From assembly GCA_038496675.1 (NCBI GenBank), contig CM076667.1, forward strand, positions 17,339,035 through 17,403,034: DNA of 64,000 nt. The letters are read 5' to 3'. The notes beneath the pieces are model-generated. The model searched no databases. It was given only the letters and a program-made list of their open reading frames with translations, and had not been told where the DNA came from. Within the stretch, counting starts at the first letter, position 1, and each line of letters opens with the position of its first letter. The stretch is from Rachycentron canadum. Taxonomy: Eukaryota; Chordata; Actinopteri; Carangiformes; Rachycentridae. Positions 35,527-48,800 of the stretch are shown here, piece after piece. Made by a program: the position numbers and the translations under genes.

Positions 35527-35640
35527 GACAGAAGGCGACATGCAGTAAAGGACCATGGGTTGGACTTGAACCCAGACCACTTGAGTTGGGACTGAGCCTT
35601 AATGGTAAACCAAGTGGCAACCCTCTGTGCTGTTGATTAT
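35527..35640 (-). repeat. tRNA-derived SINE fragment
   Basis: Contains ACATGCAGTAAAGGACCATG, GTTGGACTTGAACCCAGACC (a B box on the minus strand) and GAGTTGGGACTGAGCC. This is the layout of a common fish tRNA-SINE read in reverse. It is degenerate at the A-box end. Confidence 0.7.
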
Positions 35641-35758
35641 TTGAAACCATATTTGCAGGAGAAGGTGGAGCGTGAGACCATAAAATTATTAGGAAAACAT
35701 TACATTTCTGAGATAATAAATCAAATGAGTAGGGCCATTTCCACATAGATTTCAAAAC

Positions 35759-35780
35759 ATATATATATATATATATATAT
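35759..35780. repeat. (AT)n microsatellite
   Basis: Eleven AT units. Confidence 0.95.
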
Positions 35781-38700
35781 GTAAACTACTATTGGCATAC
35801 AAGTAACTTAGTACATTTTGTGTACTGCTAGTTTATGTCTATATTTCTCTACATTTCACAAGGACATATTTGCACTTATAATGCACTATATTTGTCTTAC
35901 ATTCATAGTTATTACTTTGCAGATAAACATTTTACACACAAAACATATTATGACAGATTTATTACGTTATAACGAGAAACTTTTCTTCAGTAACTTTTCT
36001 TATAATATTCATGTTGTTACAACGTGAACATTTCAAGTTATAATGCAGTAGCTTAATATGAGTAATATCACCACAAACACACGATTAAAAACTTTGGTGA
36101 ACTGCATGAGATTGTGTGAGGCATTGTGTGAACTTGTTAGGAAACAGCTTGAAAATAATGGAAGCTCATTAATTCAGTTTGAACTCAACTGAAGGTAAGC
36201 TATTTTTTATTTTTATTTTTTTACCTTTAGAGCAGCTAGGAGAAATGTTTATATTTAAAACTCCACCTCACAAGCACTGATTAACATGATTAATGAAGTC
36301 GGGTTCAATAAGCCACAGTGATAATTCCCATGAAGTGCTTTATTAATTTCTACATGAACTCCAGTAACCAGGATGGAGGTAGTATGTTACTGCTCACTTA
36401 TCTTCAATGTTGCATTGCTGCATTGCTGGGGCCACGCAAGAACACTGAATGTTGACAAAAAATGCTATCCTCCACCTTTTCTCCCATCTTAGCAAATCCG
36501 TCATGCATTTTCCAATTACAACTCTACAGTCACCAGCCAATTCACAATCACCCGAGCAGAGACAAACAAGGAGATTAAGAATAAATGATATGACACACAA
36601 TCACATCTCTAACCAGACCATGACAGAACTAACCAACACAGCCCGACTCTTCATAAAAAAGGGGAAATGGAAATCTTTTTAGAAGCGGTGAGGGCAAAGG
36701 GGGGAGGAAGCAAAAAGATTTGTGGTGATGATAGAAGTTGTTGTGATTGATTACATGTGATGTAGAGCAATTAAAAGAAATTAACAATTTGCATTTTAAT
36801 AACATTATTATCATCAGTTAAATGAATTCATTAGTCTTGATTAGTTTGGTATCAGTATGACAAGTGCAGCTCAATAGAGCGTGATGACACTAATAGAAGG
36901 CTGAGGAAAGCAACAGAGATGAGACAGATAGAAGGAGAGATAGGAGGTTTTTTGGTGATGGAGGGGTGAGGAGGAGGATGGTGGGTGGGGTCAGTGGGCT
37001 CTGCAGCAGATGGCGAAGCAGTCTGTAAAAACTGAAAATAAAAACAGTGTTTGGTTGAAGATTGCATCTGTTTCGTCTGGGACGTCAAGCTTGCAAATTT
37101 CACACAGGGAAGTTGGGCTGACTTTGCCAGTGTGTGGAGCATCTACTTAGACCATCCATCCACCTGCAAGGCAGCTGAGCAACCTCCACCACCGAGGAAA
37201 GCCCTGTGAGTGAGGCTGATAGCTTCGCAAAACACAAAATAAGTGCACCTTAAGCAATTTTGATGAGATTATTTTGTCCAAAACTACAAATATTGTTTCT
37301 CTTTGTTAAAAAAGGTAGAAAGATCCAAGCTTGTCCTTGATATTAAATAAATGCGTCTTGATCTTGAGTTTTACGGTATTATCAAAATTATCATGATTAT
37401 TATAGATAAACAAAGAAGCAATGGCCTTGGCTGACACCTGGGGCCTTAAAAATCACTCAAGTGAGATAAAAATAATAATAATTACCTTTTTTTCTTATTT
37501 AAATAAGATTTCTTAATGGTTTTCTGGATGTTTAAGGAAATCTGCTTCTTTTAAGAACTTCAACTGCGGTCTTCTTGACAGTATAAAAGAGAAAAACAGC
37601 ATGAAAGAAACAATGATGGCAATTAACATTATTGTATTAGTAATGTTGAAAACAGCATAAGTAGTAAATAAAAGGTATTTTGTATTTTGAAGATATAAAT
37701 GATTCCCTAATTCAACCACCTGTTATGGCCTGACTGATCACATGATGGCAACTAAACATGTCCATGCAGCTGATGAAGGCCATGAGATGTGATTGAAAGA
37801 AGAAAAGATTGCATATGCAGACCTAATGCACAGTGCAGAGAATTATCTTTTCTTTCATTGCACATTACTCACAAACATCTAATTTTTAGTCTATTCCGAG
37901 GTCATCTTTTGAACATGTGAACGAACAGGTTGAGACAGTGAATGAAAGCGAAATCATACTCTCTATGAGAAGTAAAGACCATTTTGTCATGAATCTGTAG
38001 ATCAGCATCAACGTGTCCCATCCGCTTCATAATTACAACAACCACTTACCACGGCTCTGTGACTTCCGGCTCACGTATATGTTCTCGCTATATGTGTACA
38101 GCTTTACATGCATTACCGGACGTTCTAATGGGAAATGATGGTTATTGCTTCCATCTACCAGCTCATTACTTAATATCCTCTATCACCCAACTTCCTCCAT
38201 CTGTCTTCAGCCAAACAGAGAATTTCAACCCTGCCACAGTTTTGACAGCAGCACTTCAGCTGAGGACATTTATTTTTGTAAAGCTCTGAGCATTTCTTTC
38301 CCCAGTGTCCAAACGCAGGTAATTAATTAAGTCACAAAGATGGCTACTCTAATTCTTGTTACTGGTTATCATCAATTAATTAATGGTTACATGGTGAGAT
38401 AAGACAACAGTAGCCTCTGTATGGAGTAATAACCCAACGATTATTCAGCCAAGGCCTGCAGCCGAAAATACTGTTTTCTTCTCCTGGGAGCTGCATAAAC
38501 TGTCCAATCTGTCTGGACCACAGTATGGTGTGTGGCGACTGCATGAGCAATAAAACGTGTGTGTAGGTCTGTTTTGTTTGTAACACAGTTTAGTTTGAAC
38601 ACACCCACAATTCATCAAAACCCAGCAAAACTTCTTGTCTGTATTTCTTAAATTATTAAGTCAAGCAACTCATGGTTAACAAGAAAAGTTATGAAAAACT

Positions 38701-39054
38701 GTATTAGGAGTCTTAGGCATAACTACTATGAGTAAGAAATATCATTTTTTTTGTGATAAATGTGCTCATATTTTAATCATGTACCTAAATTAATCAATTA
38801 AAAGCTATGCGAGTGTGATGGGAATAAGTACTACCATAATGGTAAAATTTCATTTTAAAAAATGGAGCTACTGGTGAGCAGATGTTAACGTCGTTTACAT
38901 TACCCACCACTTGAGAAGAGCTTCAGCCATTGTTGCATTTGAGACTGAACCCTGTCACACAAGGCAAGAGGTTATAATACGTCCTCTGAGCAGCGCTCGA
39001 TCCTGAGGACAAAATGGACGCCATACTCACTCGGTATTGGAAAGTTACAAGACA

Positions 39055-39205
39055 GTCTGACAGGGCTAGCTGGTTAGCATGCTAACATCAGTAGAAGAAA
39101 AGAAGTGATAAAAATATGTTGAATTATGCAATGTGTCTTCTAGCCTGGTAAGTAAACAGCTGTTAATGCTAACATTGCTATGTAGCATTAGCAAAACTTA
39201 CAAAT
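39055..39205 (+). repeat. Dispersed repeat, copy related to 63650-63745
   Basis: GTAAACAGCTGTTAATGCTA followed by ACATTGCTATGTAGC matches AATAAACAGCTGCTAATGCT and ACATTGGCTAGGTAGC near 63.7 kb. Both are preceded by a TTCTTCTAG/TGTCTTCTAG motif. The family is unknown. Confidence 0.6.
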
Positions 39206-40179
39206 ATCTAACTAAAATGAGACCAAAAGAGCTGACTGGGTCATTTGGAAACAGGAGACATGGAAAAGATGAAAACAAACTTTGTTTTGAGAGTCTTTTG
39301 GCAAAAAACTCAAAAGCTCTCTCATCTATTTACAATCTTGAGATGGTCTTTGACTTCAGCTCGAAGGGCACAATTTCCATTCACTTCTAGATCACTAAAA
39401 TTTATCTAAACACCATCTTAGCTGGCAAGAACCAGAGGAGGGAAGAGGGATGTTGATAAAAACCTGGATTTTCCTCTGGGTCGCTTTCAAGTATTAGAGC
39501 GCGATCACATTAATTAGGCTGCGCAAGCCGCGGGGAATGAAACACAGACATATTTACCCTGAGATTCGCCTGTCAGGCTACAAAGAGACCACTGCTCTTG
39601 TTGGATGTTGTACTTACAGGCAGAGCAATAGTCTGCAGGCAACACACTACAGTTAGTATAGTCAGTACTTTGAACCTCAATCAAAGATAAGGCGAAAAAA
39701 GGTCTTTTTAGTAAAGATGCAAAAGCAATATATATCTATGAAGTATCAAGTTTCCATTTACAAAAACTTTTAAGTGACATACGATTGTAATATTTCATTT
39801 TTGGCTGGCAGGTGAACTAAAGAAACACTAGCAACAGGAAATGAGACAATTCGCTTACTGCATCTCAGCAATAAAAGTTCTGCTAAGAAATAAAGGGTTT
39901 TTGTCCACTGAAATGCTATAGGGCTTTAAATTTAAAACATTTACAGGAAGCGATGAGTTTGTATTAACACATAATGGAGTAAACAGGAGATACTCAACAC
40001 GAGACATTAAGATACCACTATGGTTAGTTCTACATCTAACAGAGGGTCAGAAAAAAGGCCTGTCTCTAATAAAAGTCTGTTACATTTTGTATTTGGAAGG
40101 AATATAAAACTATTGTGGATCCCAGACGGAGACTGTGAGCTTTGGTAGAAACAAAATAAGAAAGATCGTCTGTCTCTGG

Positions 40180-40235
40180 GCGCCCAGGTGGCTCACCTGG
40201 TGGAGTGTGTGGCATATGGGCTTAGTCCCACTATG
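40180..40235 (+). repeat. tRNA-SINE head fragment
   Basis: CAGGTGGCTCACCTGGTGGA contains an A-box-like tRNA motif and is followed by GGCATATGGGCTTAGTCC. It is truncated before the B box. Confidence 0.6.
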
Positions 40236-41641
40236 ACTGTAATAAATGCAAAAGCATGAAAAAATAACTTAAATAAAGAAAGTCTGTCTCTTCTTACTTT
40301 CTCTGTGAGTGATCATTTTATAAGCAAATACAGCTGAAATCACAGCACAGTCTTTGTCTTTAATTTATGTGTTTGGTGATTTTAGAAAATGTCTAAGTTA
40401 TAAAATCAGGATTTGACCATAGGCGGTCCAGCCATTTATTAGGTTTTAAAGTAGACTCTGCATTAATTTAGAAAGCCTTGTGATACTGATTACTTTTTAG
40501 ACTGATATATGAATATATAAAAACAGTAGCCAGCAGTCCAAAGCACACCATCTGCACATGTCTGAATAATTATTAGCATTTTATATATGTAGGTGGTTTG
40601 ATGCTCTTTCTAGCCTTTTCAGCAAAACAGTAACCATCTTGGAAGTAAGATATCTCATGCAATTGGCTACTTTACATGTATCTATTAAGTGGGACTTCAT
40701 TCTGTTAGAAAATGTCCCAGTATGGATTTATGCATTTATCTTTCTGACATTTCTTTCTGCTGTACACTGGCTGACAGTGAGTAAAGCTGAAAAGTCACTG
40801 CACAGGACTGCTTGAACGCTCCAGACATCAAATAGGTTATCAGGTGTTGAAACAGCCGAAGATACATCTCTATGTTCTGTACTGAAATGGTGAAAGTGCG
40901 ACTTTATGGGCTGCAGTGGACTGTGTGTCTGCATGTCCTTCATCGTCTGTGAAAGTGTGTATGTGTGGGTGCTTTCCGCCTTGTATCTGCTGTTGACTGT
41001 GTGGGTGGATGGATATGTGATGTGTATCAGTAGTGACTATCTGTGCAGAGAGGTCTTCCTCTTAAAAGCTTGCCTGCACAGGAAGGAGTACAAGACTGGG
41101 AATACCTTTCCTCCAAGATCAATAAACAGCTTAACCAAGTATTTCACAGTGTGCTCCTAAGGGAGCCTCGTCGAGGCTACCGCAAGCATTCGGAAAGCCG
41201 CCACTGCACCGACCAGGTCTGCTTTAAAATCTCCCCACTTCCTCTTAAGTAGCAAAATTGATATACAGCAGAGAGATCTCCATTTATTTGTGGGGTCATT
41301 TAAATCATTATTGCCATTCTGGTGCTTAGGAAGGGCGAGGCAGTCGGTCCTAAGTAAATGGATTTCACAGGCTTGAGGAAATTGAATGGATATATTCAGT
41401 GAAATGTTTGTGACAGGAGGAAATATCAGGCCAAATCGAGCTAAAATTTCCTCTGGGAACTTTGCTGCGTTTGGATTGGTTGATTCAAGTAGAAAGTTTT
41501 ATGACAAACAATGAATATATTTTACCTGTAATGGAATCGACCATAAAAGTATCTTCAGCGTTTATGTTTATGTGACATCTACTTCTGCTAATCCAGCAGC
41601 ACGAGTCAGAGCTGAAGCACACAGATCAGCAGAAAGGTTTT

Positions 41642-41661
41642 TGTGTGTGTGTGTGTGTGTG
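41642..41661. repeat. (TG)10 microsatellite
   Basis: Ten TG units followed by a T-rich run. Confidence 0.95.
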
Positions 41662-42169
41662 GTTTTTTTTTGTTTTTTTTAGTAGCAGGTTATAATTTGG
41701 ACGAGTGAATTAGCCCCAAGAGCTGACAGGTGCTCTTAATGCACCGCTAATGGTGAAGCAGAGTGCCAGTTTGCAATTTTCTTCCACTGACTGATGACTG
41801 GATTCCTCTTCCCACCTGAGTTGTCCTCAGGTTTTCCAAATAGGTTTTTTTTTTATTTCCTGAGATGCTTATAAGCAAACTTGTGAAAGAGAAGGAATAC
41901 ATATGTTGGAACCCCCCCACCCCCATGTCTAAATGCACCTTTAATGAGATCTGGTCCTTTACCCCAAAACTGATCCCCAAACCCCTGCGCGCTGCAAATT
42001 AAAGACCTGTTTGCTGCTATATTCAGCTGGCTGTCAAATACAACTCATGTGCTAGCTGGGAATTTTTTTAAACACTTAAGGTGTTTAGTGGAGGCCAAAA
42101 ATCGATTATGACATATCTATAATTGATCATTATGCTTTAATAGACTTTAATTACCTTGTGGATTGAGCT

Positions 42170-43445
42170 GTTTTTAATAATGCACCAGTATGGAATGTCT
42201 TTCAAAGGAATCCCCAGAAAGATTCGATAAGAGCTTAATAATGATGATGAATGGCATGTTAACTACATTTAACTTGATTTGGCCAGCCTCATGAGGAGGC
42301 AAACTGAACACAGTGACAAAAAAGAAAAAGTTGATGAAGGAAGTACTCCATGTCTCCTGGAAGCACAAAGTAATTTCTTTATTCCTAATCCATAAATGAC
42401 CAACTTGGCCAATTAGGCGATGATTCAAAGCAGGGACCTCTTGACCTGAAAGAAACTTCAGAATCATTGCAAAATCATTAAAGTGTGTGTGAAGCAAAGC
42501 GGACAGATAAAAAGCTCTGATTCCTCTCCCATTATAGTTGGCCTGAGTCCCAGCAGAGGCCCCCACTGCACGGGCTGCTTCACAGGCTTTGGAGGCCGAG
42601 GGTGACTTTGAAAGAGTGCTCAACAAAAGCCTTTGCCTTTACATGCAGGGGAGCGCGCCTTCGCTTGTGCACCAAAAGTGCAATTTATAATCTATCTGAC
42701 AACTTCCCCCCAGCCGGCGCAAAAAAGCATCACTCACAGTGGCCGCGCTTTGCATATTGCGAGTCAAAAGCGTTTAATGGTGAGATGTAACTTCCCTCTC
42801 TTCCCATTGATCATGTGGCAGGCTGCGACTCCCATGAGCTGTACGCATTAAGGCCAGTGACAAGCGGAAAACATTACAAATGAGCTTTAGCAAATTTGCA
42901 AGGCAGTGTCACCTCTTTGATGTATAGATAAGTGGATGCCGGCTTCTTCCTCTCTTTCTGTTAGTCCGCTTCACTCTCTCCAGTCAGTTCCTCCCATTTC
43001 CATCCATCTCTACCTCTCTGTCTGCCGCCCTTCCTCTTCTTCCTCTCTTCTCCCGCTCATGGATTAAACAAAACCGATGCCTGTGAAAAGTCGCTGTGAT
43101 GAACGTGTCGCCGTTGTGATGAGGCTGAGGGCGAGCGTGTCATAAATCATGCCCTCGAGAGCGAGGCGGTGGGGGGAAATTGTACTATGATAAATATTGA
43201 GAGGTGGAATGAGCAATAGTTTTGTCACAATGCGGAGGTGCCCACATCCCCCTCGCCATGAAATGTGGCTTTGTGATTGGGCCTGGGCAGCGGCTGAGCA
43301 GAGAGCTGTAATTCAGGCAGCAATAGCTGAGGATGCTTTTTGAAGTCGCATGTGTCTGTGATACAAAAGTCAGTGATAAATTGTTATCCAAGCCCCAGAT
43401 CTTTTCTTTTTTTCGCTGCTCTGCCAGACTTGTTTGAGACACTTA
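42170..43445. other. Candidate conserved non-coding block
   Basis: The sequence has higher complexity and GC content than its surroundings, few repeats, and homeobox- and POU-like core motifs (TAATTG, TTTGCATA). A pyrimidine-rich stretch lies at 42950-43060. The long minus-strand open frame at 42174-42626 has no domain and is probably chance. Conservation cannot be judged from one sequence. Confidence 0.35.
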
Positions 43446-45661
43446 ATTGAGAGAGAACATGCAAACAAAGCCAATGATTTTCCTCCCACTTTACATTTCT
43501 TTCCCTGGGGCTCTTGTCTGTCGAGCCACGCTCATACATCTCTTACTAAGTACAGCTCAGTGTCTTCTGACGCCCCCCTCCTCACCCATACTATATACTA
43601 TAAGGCAGGGACAGTTGAAATGTCTGCTTTTCTCTGACAAAAATCGAAGTCAGTGTCTCCTCTGCCAATGATCTCATTCTGTCTGGGACCTTTTTTGCAG
43701 TGGACGAGTTTAGTGTTGTGAATGTCTGCCGGGCCTTTTTCTTAAGATGATAAGAATATAAATATATTTACAATCGGTGAGAGAACAAAACATTTGAGCA
43801 AAAATAACTGCAGTGAGTAAACTGTGCCACACAAGAGTTCATGTACATCCAGAGTCTGCTTCTGAAAAAATAAGATCCTGAAATATGACACAGTTACAAC
43901 CACTTTCACACAAAAGTTAAGTGTTTAAATGTGGACTTTGATATACCATTTAACATTAACAGGTAATTCATCTAACATGTATCTAGTGGTAAGACTTTGA
44001 ACGTGAGGTCTCTCTTAACTGAATCAGGGAATATATGAATAAAGAAAACAGTATATGCTCTTTGGTATTGGAAAGACTTTTCAACCATTTGATATGACCC
44101 ATAGGAAATAGCACTCCTACGGCAGCAGGCATACTGGACTATGGTTGTCATGGTTACAATAACAAACATAATGACTCTATTGAAAGTAGCTGCTATAGCA
44201 ATAGTCATGGCTTTGTTAGAGATAGGCACAAAAGCTATTAAAAATAATTTGAGTTAAAATAAGTACTTCCTCAGCATTAGACAATCTTTGTTGTCATGGT
44301 TGCAGCAATAACTATGTTGTTTCGAACTATCATGGATAATAGAAACAAAATAAACTGGTATTTTCACATGGTTCAAACACAGCAAACTACATCACCACAC
44401 TTTTCCCTTTGCTCCCGTCATAATTACCTCGGTCACTAGATGTCACCAACAAAATGTAACTATGGGCCATAATAACCTGCTGCGCAGGTGCATTGTCTGG
44501 ATTATGACACCCAACCTACAGGTATCTGCATTTATATCTGGGCTTGTTAAGTGTTTTCATCATCTTGATTCTGTCTGAAATGGGAAATCTAACATGGCGT
44601 GTCCCAGGCCAAGGGAAGTAATGTTGCTGCTATTAAATCATATTTCGTGAGGGAAGGTTTTCCTGCTATCCACTTACAGCTTAAACTGGGAGGTCGCAGC
44701 AGAGTTCAGTTACTTTTAAACTCGCTGGCCTTAGATATTTTTTTGCTCACGCTGTGTGGATTGCGTTCACGCCTTGATGGCACCCAATCACAATCCAAGT
44801 GTGTGGTCTGACCGATCTGATAGCTTTCTGATCCAAAAGGATTTTGCATTGTGATTTCTTCTTCAGATAGGAAATCCAGATGTAGATTGCATGTAAATGT
44901 TTTTTTTTCCCCCTCTCAGCCTCATCTAGAAACTTTGAAGCTACTATCTGCTTTGATTTTGGAACAGGTAAACAGGTCTAATGCAGCACAAAACATTTCA
45001 GACTTTTCAATTAATACAATAAAAATGTACCCATGGCTGCACATGCGTACACATGGTGGGTATGTCGACTCTAATAGAATGTCATTGAATGTCCTTTGAT
45101 GCTTTTCTCTGTAAATGAATAAGCAAGTGAAATGCACACAAAAATAACTGCTCAACTCAAACAGACTTTTGTTCTGTTAATTGCATGACTTGTCAGTTGG
45201 CTTAACTAATTAACTGGGCTGCAAATAGTGTTTTAATAAACACACATGTAAAAACTTGGCCAAGCCATCTTCTCACACATAATGAAGACAGGCACAAAAA
45301 AAAAGAGAGAGAAAAAGTCAGAAAGTGAGTTGAAAATAATAATGATGATAATAGTTCACCTCTAAAAAACATGGTCCTCCTGACCCTGTTAGATCTTTAT
45401 AGTCAGCCATCTCTGCTGTTACAGTGCAGTATTAAGGGTTTTTAGCTGTTTGGGACAATACTGCTCCAGGACTTAATAACAGCTGCAAATCAGTTGCAAC
45501 TAGGACAGTGAATTCACATCCATGTATTAACCAGACTCTCAGCCCTTATCTTATGAATCTCATTCAAATCATATTTCATTATCTGCAACCCAGTGAATAA
45601 CATTACCCTCGTTGGACTGAGTTATTTTGACATTAAAATATTTCTCTGATGAAAGCAGGGG

Positions 45662-45688
45662 TTATTATTATTATTATTATTATTATTT
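45662..45688. repeat. (TTA)9 microsatellite
   Basis: Nine TTA units. Confidence 0.95.
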
Positions 45689-45711
45689 TTGCTATTTTTT
45701 TTTCTTAATGT

Positions 45712-45800
45712 TAGCTGGTGTGGCTGAGCAGATCAAGAGGTAGTTCCATAAGCAGAAAGCCACAAGTTTGCCTCCTCCAAACAGCCACAACGCACATTAA
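45712..45800 (+). repeat. Possible SINE fragment
   Basis: TTAGCTGGTGTGGCTGAGCA, AGAGGTAGTTCCATAAGCAG and CCACAAGTTTGCCTCCTCC follow the order of a tRNA-SINE head (A box, then B-box region), but matches are weak. Confidence 0.45.
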
Positions 45801-48800
45801 CAACCATGTTTCCTGTCAAAGTGTCTCACAGGAAGACAGCAAACTCGTACAGTTTGTGCACACTCACTGCAAAGTTGCCCATGCAGCTAAATGCCTACAA
45901 TGTAAAAAAAAAAAAAAAAATCTAAATTTGCATTCAATCTAAACTGTTCTATATAGTATCAGATAAACATCAGTCTGCATGCCATTTCATGCAGATGTCA
46001 TGTATCATATCATTACCACCTATCACCAACCACTGCAGTTCCCCCCAACTTACATCCAGCCATGTTCAGACTCTAACTTATGGTATTGGTGTTGACAATG
46101 TGTCGACTGAAGAATCCATCCACAGTCTGGCACAGTCTCATATCCAATGTCTTTCTCAAGCTTAGCTCCCGAAAAGGACACATGGCCTATCATGGAAACT
46201 GACCCCGCCATTCATTCTAGGAGGCATTTCTTAACACTTGGACAGTCAGTGTTAGCGTCAAGTTCCCAGTCTGCCCATCGCACACAGCTATAGTTTGTCT
46301 CTTTGTCGGCACGCTTCAACCACTCACCTGTGGCAGGTGTGACTCTGCTTGGAACTGTGCACTTCTGAGTTGAACACGTCTGAACTTTAACAGAGTTTCA
46401 GCAGACAGCACTGTGTGGTGTTATGGAAAGACAAGGACTTGAACTTAACTAATTGATAATTGAAAAATTGGCAAACTGCCAAATGACATGCTAAACTAAG
46501 ATACTACTAAACATCGACAGTTAGCATTGTTAGCTTACAAAATGTTGCTTTTGGATTGATTGAGATGGATTTAACTTGCTTATAAATATCTTTAAGGTAA
46601 ATTAATCACACTGAGGTAAAAAAAGCAAACAAACAAACTAATGGTTTTATATTATCAGAGGCTGAATTCACTAGTACCTTCAGATTAAAATGTTATGAGG
46701 TGTTGCTTGTATCCTTTAATTCAAGTATTTTGTTCCAACAAATGTGCGTCATCCAACTCAAATCCCTTCATAAGTGTCTATTTGTGTGTCCTCATGCGCA
46801 GGCAGGCCCACTCTAAGTGCATCAGTACACAGATTCTAACACACCTGCTGAGCAGCCAGTCAACATGTGAACATTTTCACACATGCATAAGCTTATAGCT
46901 GTGTCTTTTCATCAATAATTAAAAGAATGTCACTGTGTGATCTCTGGTATTCACGCTTGCATCCTGTCTCTGCTGTAAAGCTACTCCACTGTGTGCAAAA
47001 CACAATCTCTATAAATATTAACCACATTTAACAGGATGGAAAGCTGTTGCACAGGGGCTGAATGAAACTATAATGACCGGTGAGACAAATGAGGACATCA
47101 CAAGGATACTTCTAATAAAGACTTAACGACCTGTTTTGACTGTAATGAGCATATTTTCTGAACAGGAATGGTTTCATCTGCATGCTCAGGAGAACAGATA
47201 GCTGGACTGGTCCTCCCAGCAACTGCACCGCATCTCCCGAGCGAAGCCCTCACACCGGTCTTTAACTGAACACTGGAGCAATCATAAAGCTAGACGTGCT
47301 GGATTTGACCTGACAAAGGAGTCTTATTACCCTTCCATAATTGGAAACGCCTCACAAGGAGGGGGCGCAACATCATGATTCCATTTACAATATTTACAAC
47401 TCAATAAACATTTCGTTTCATCCTCTGTCCTTCATGCCTGCGAATTCCAGATAACACAGAGGTTAAAGAGAACACTAAATATAAATTGGCTCAAAGCAGA
47501 GCATATGGAAGTGAGGAGTGAAGGATCCCTTTGAGACTGCCACTGCTTTACCTTTGCATTACTGCCAAATGATACTGGGTGTGAGGCTTGAATTAGCACT
47601 GAAATCAGGCGTGGGATACAATCAGGCTCTTGTGGACTTGCTGGAATATCTATGCATTGCTGACTGACTCAGAAACGAGTTGAACACAGGCCATGTGCTT
47701 AATGCACGTTATCCTACAAGGAGGGATGCCACTCGCTCCTCTCTGATACAGCTCAAGCATGTTGTACTGTGGGGCTGTGGGAGTTTACCAAAGGGAGAAG
47801 TCAAACACGAAACACTTTAACGCTGTGAAACAGACAACTATAACTGGTGCATTTTTTTGTCAACACAAAACTGGCTTTACTACAAAAATTTGTGAAAAGA
47901 TGTAGATGTTAGGAACTGCACTATATGATATTTTTATATTAACAGTGCTCAAAAATATTCGCTGTCAGTGTGAAGCATTGCAGTTTCCCTCAGATGTGTG
48001 GACCGCTTCAATGTCTTTCAGCTCTTTGTTAATTTAATCAGTCTCTCATTAACCTTGTTCGAGTTTTGGATTGAAAATGTCTCAAGAAACCCACTGTACA
48101 TTACCTGCACAGTATCAAGTGGCTATCTCGCGAACGTCATTGAACTACAGAATGACACTGGCCAAAAACCTGACTCTAAATTAATATTGCTGCTATTTTG
48201 TTGGCCATTCCATATACAAGCAATACCACAATATAAAATGCAAAAAATTAAAATAAAATAAAAAAAATAAAATAATAATCTTGCCATCAGAATTTCACTC
48301 AAGTAAAATGATGACAAATTTGTTCTTAAGTATCAAAAGTAAAAAATATATTATATGTCAGCATTAGAGTACTCATGGACTGATGTGTACACAACCTCTT
48401 ATTGCTTTTATTGCTAATTTCCATTTCTTTCTGTATACATTTTAATTAGATGATGACAATATGTGTCCCTGGATTGAAAATACATTAAAAATAACAAGCT
48501 GAAACATACACATACATACACATTTTTCCCTCAGAAATAGCAATAATTAAACATGATAATTATAATAATACGTTTTACATGTATAGCACATTTTGACCAA
48601 GAAAAATACAGCTCGAAGTGTTTTAAAATCGAGGAAAACGGAATGAATGTTATACTTGAATATATGTGAATAGTAACATCAAATTGAAATACTTAAGTCA
48701 AGTGCACATTGTATTTGCAAGTTACTTATGCGCCGCTGGCAGCTGCATTGGAAAACATTACAACAGTATTTTGCATTTGCGTCTTGCAAAAACAACGCAA

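Larger units (their letters stand above)
33400..42150. other. Gene-free stretch
   Basis: AT-rich sequence with no supported exon. It holds two tRNA-SINE fragments, an AT microsatellite and a dispersed repeat near 39.1 kb. The remainder looks like unique intergenic DNA. Confidence 0.6.

Noticed and set aside
41043..41252. Plus-strand frame with Arg-rich protein-like end
   Set aside because: No domain recognised and no neighbouring exon. It could equally be non-coding conserved DNA.
42174..42626. 150-codon open frame on the minus strand
   Set aside because: No recognisable domain, a homopolymer-derived Phe run and no splice or codon signature. It is likely chance within a non-coding block.
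44510..44915. Possible terminal-inverted-repeat element
   Set aside because: Only loosely similar ends (CATTTATATCTGG and, reversed, CATTTACATGCAATC) and no target duplication.
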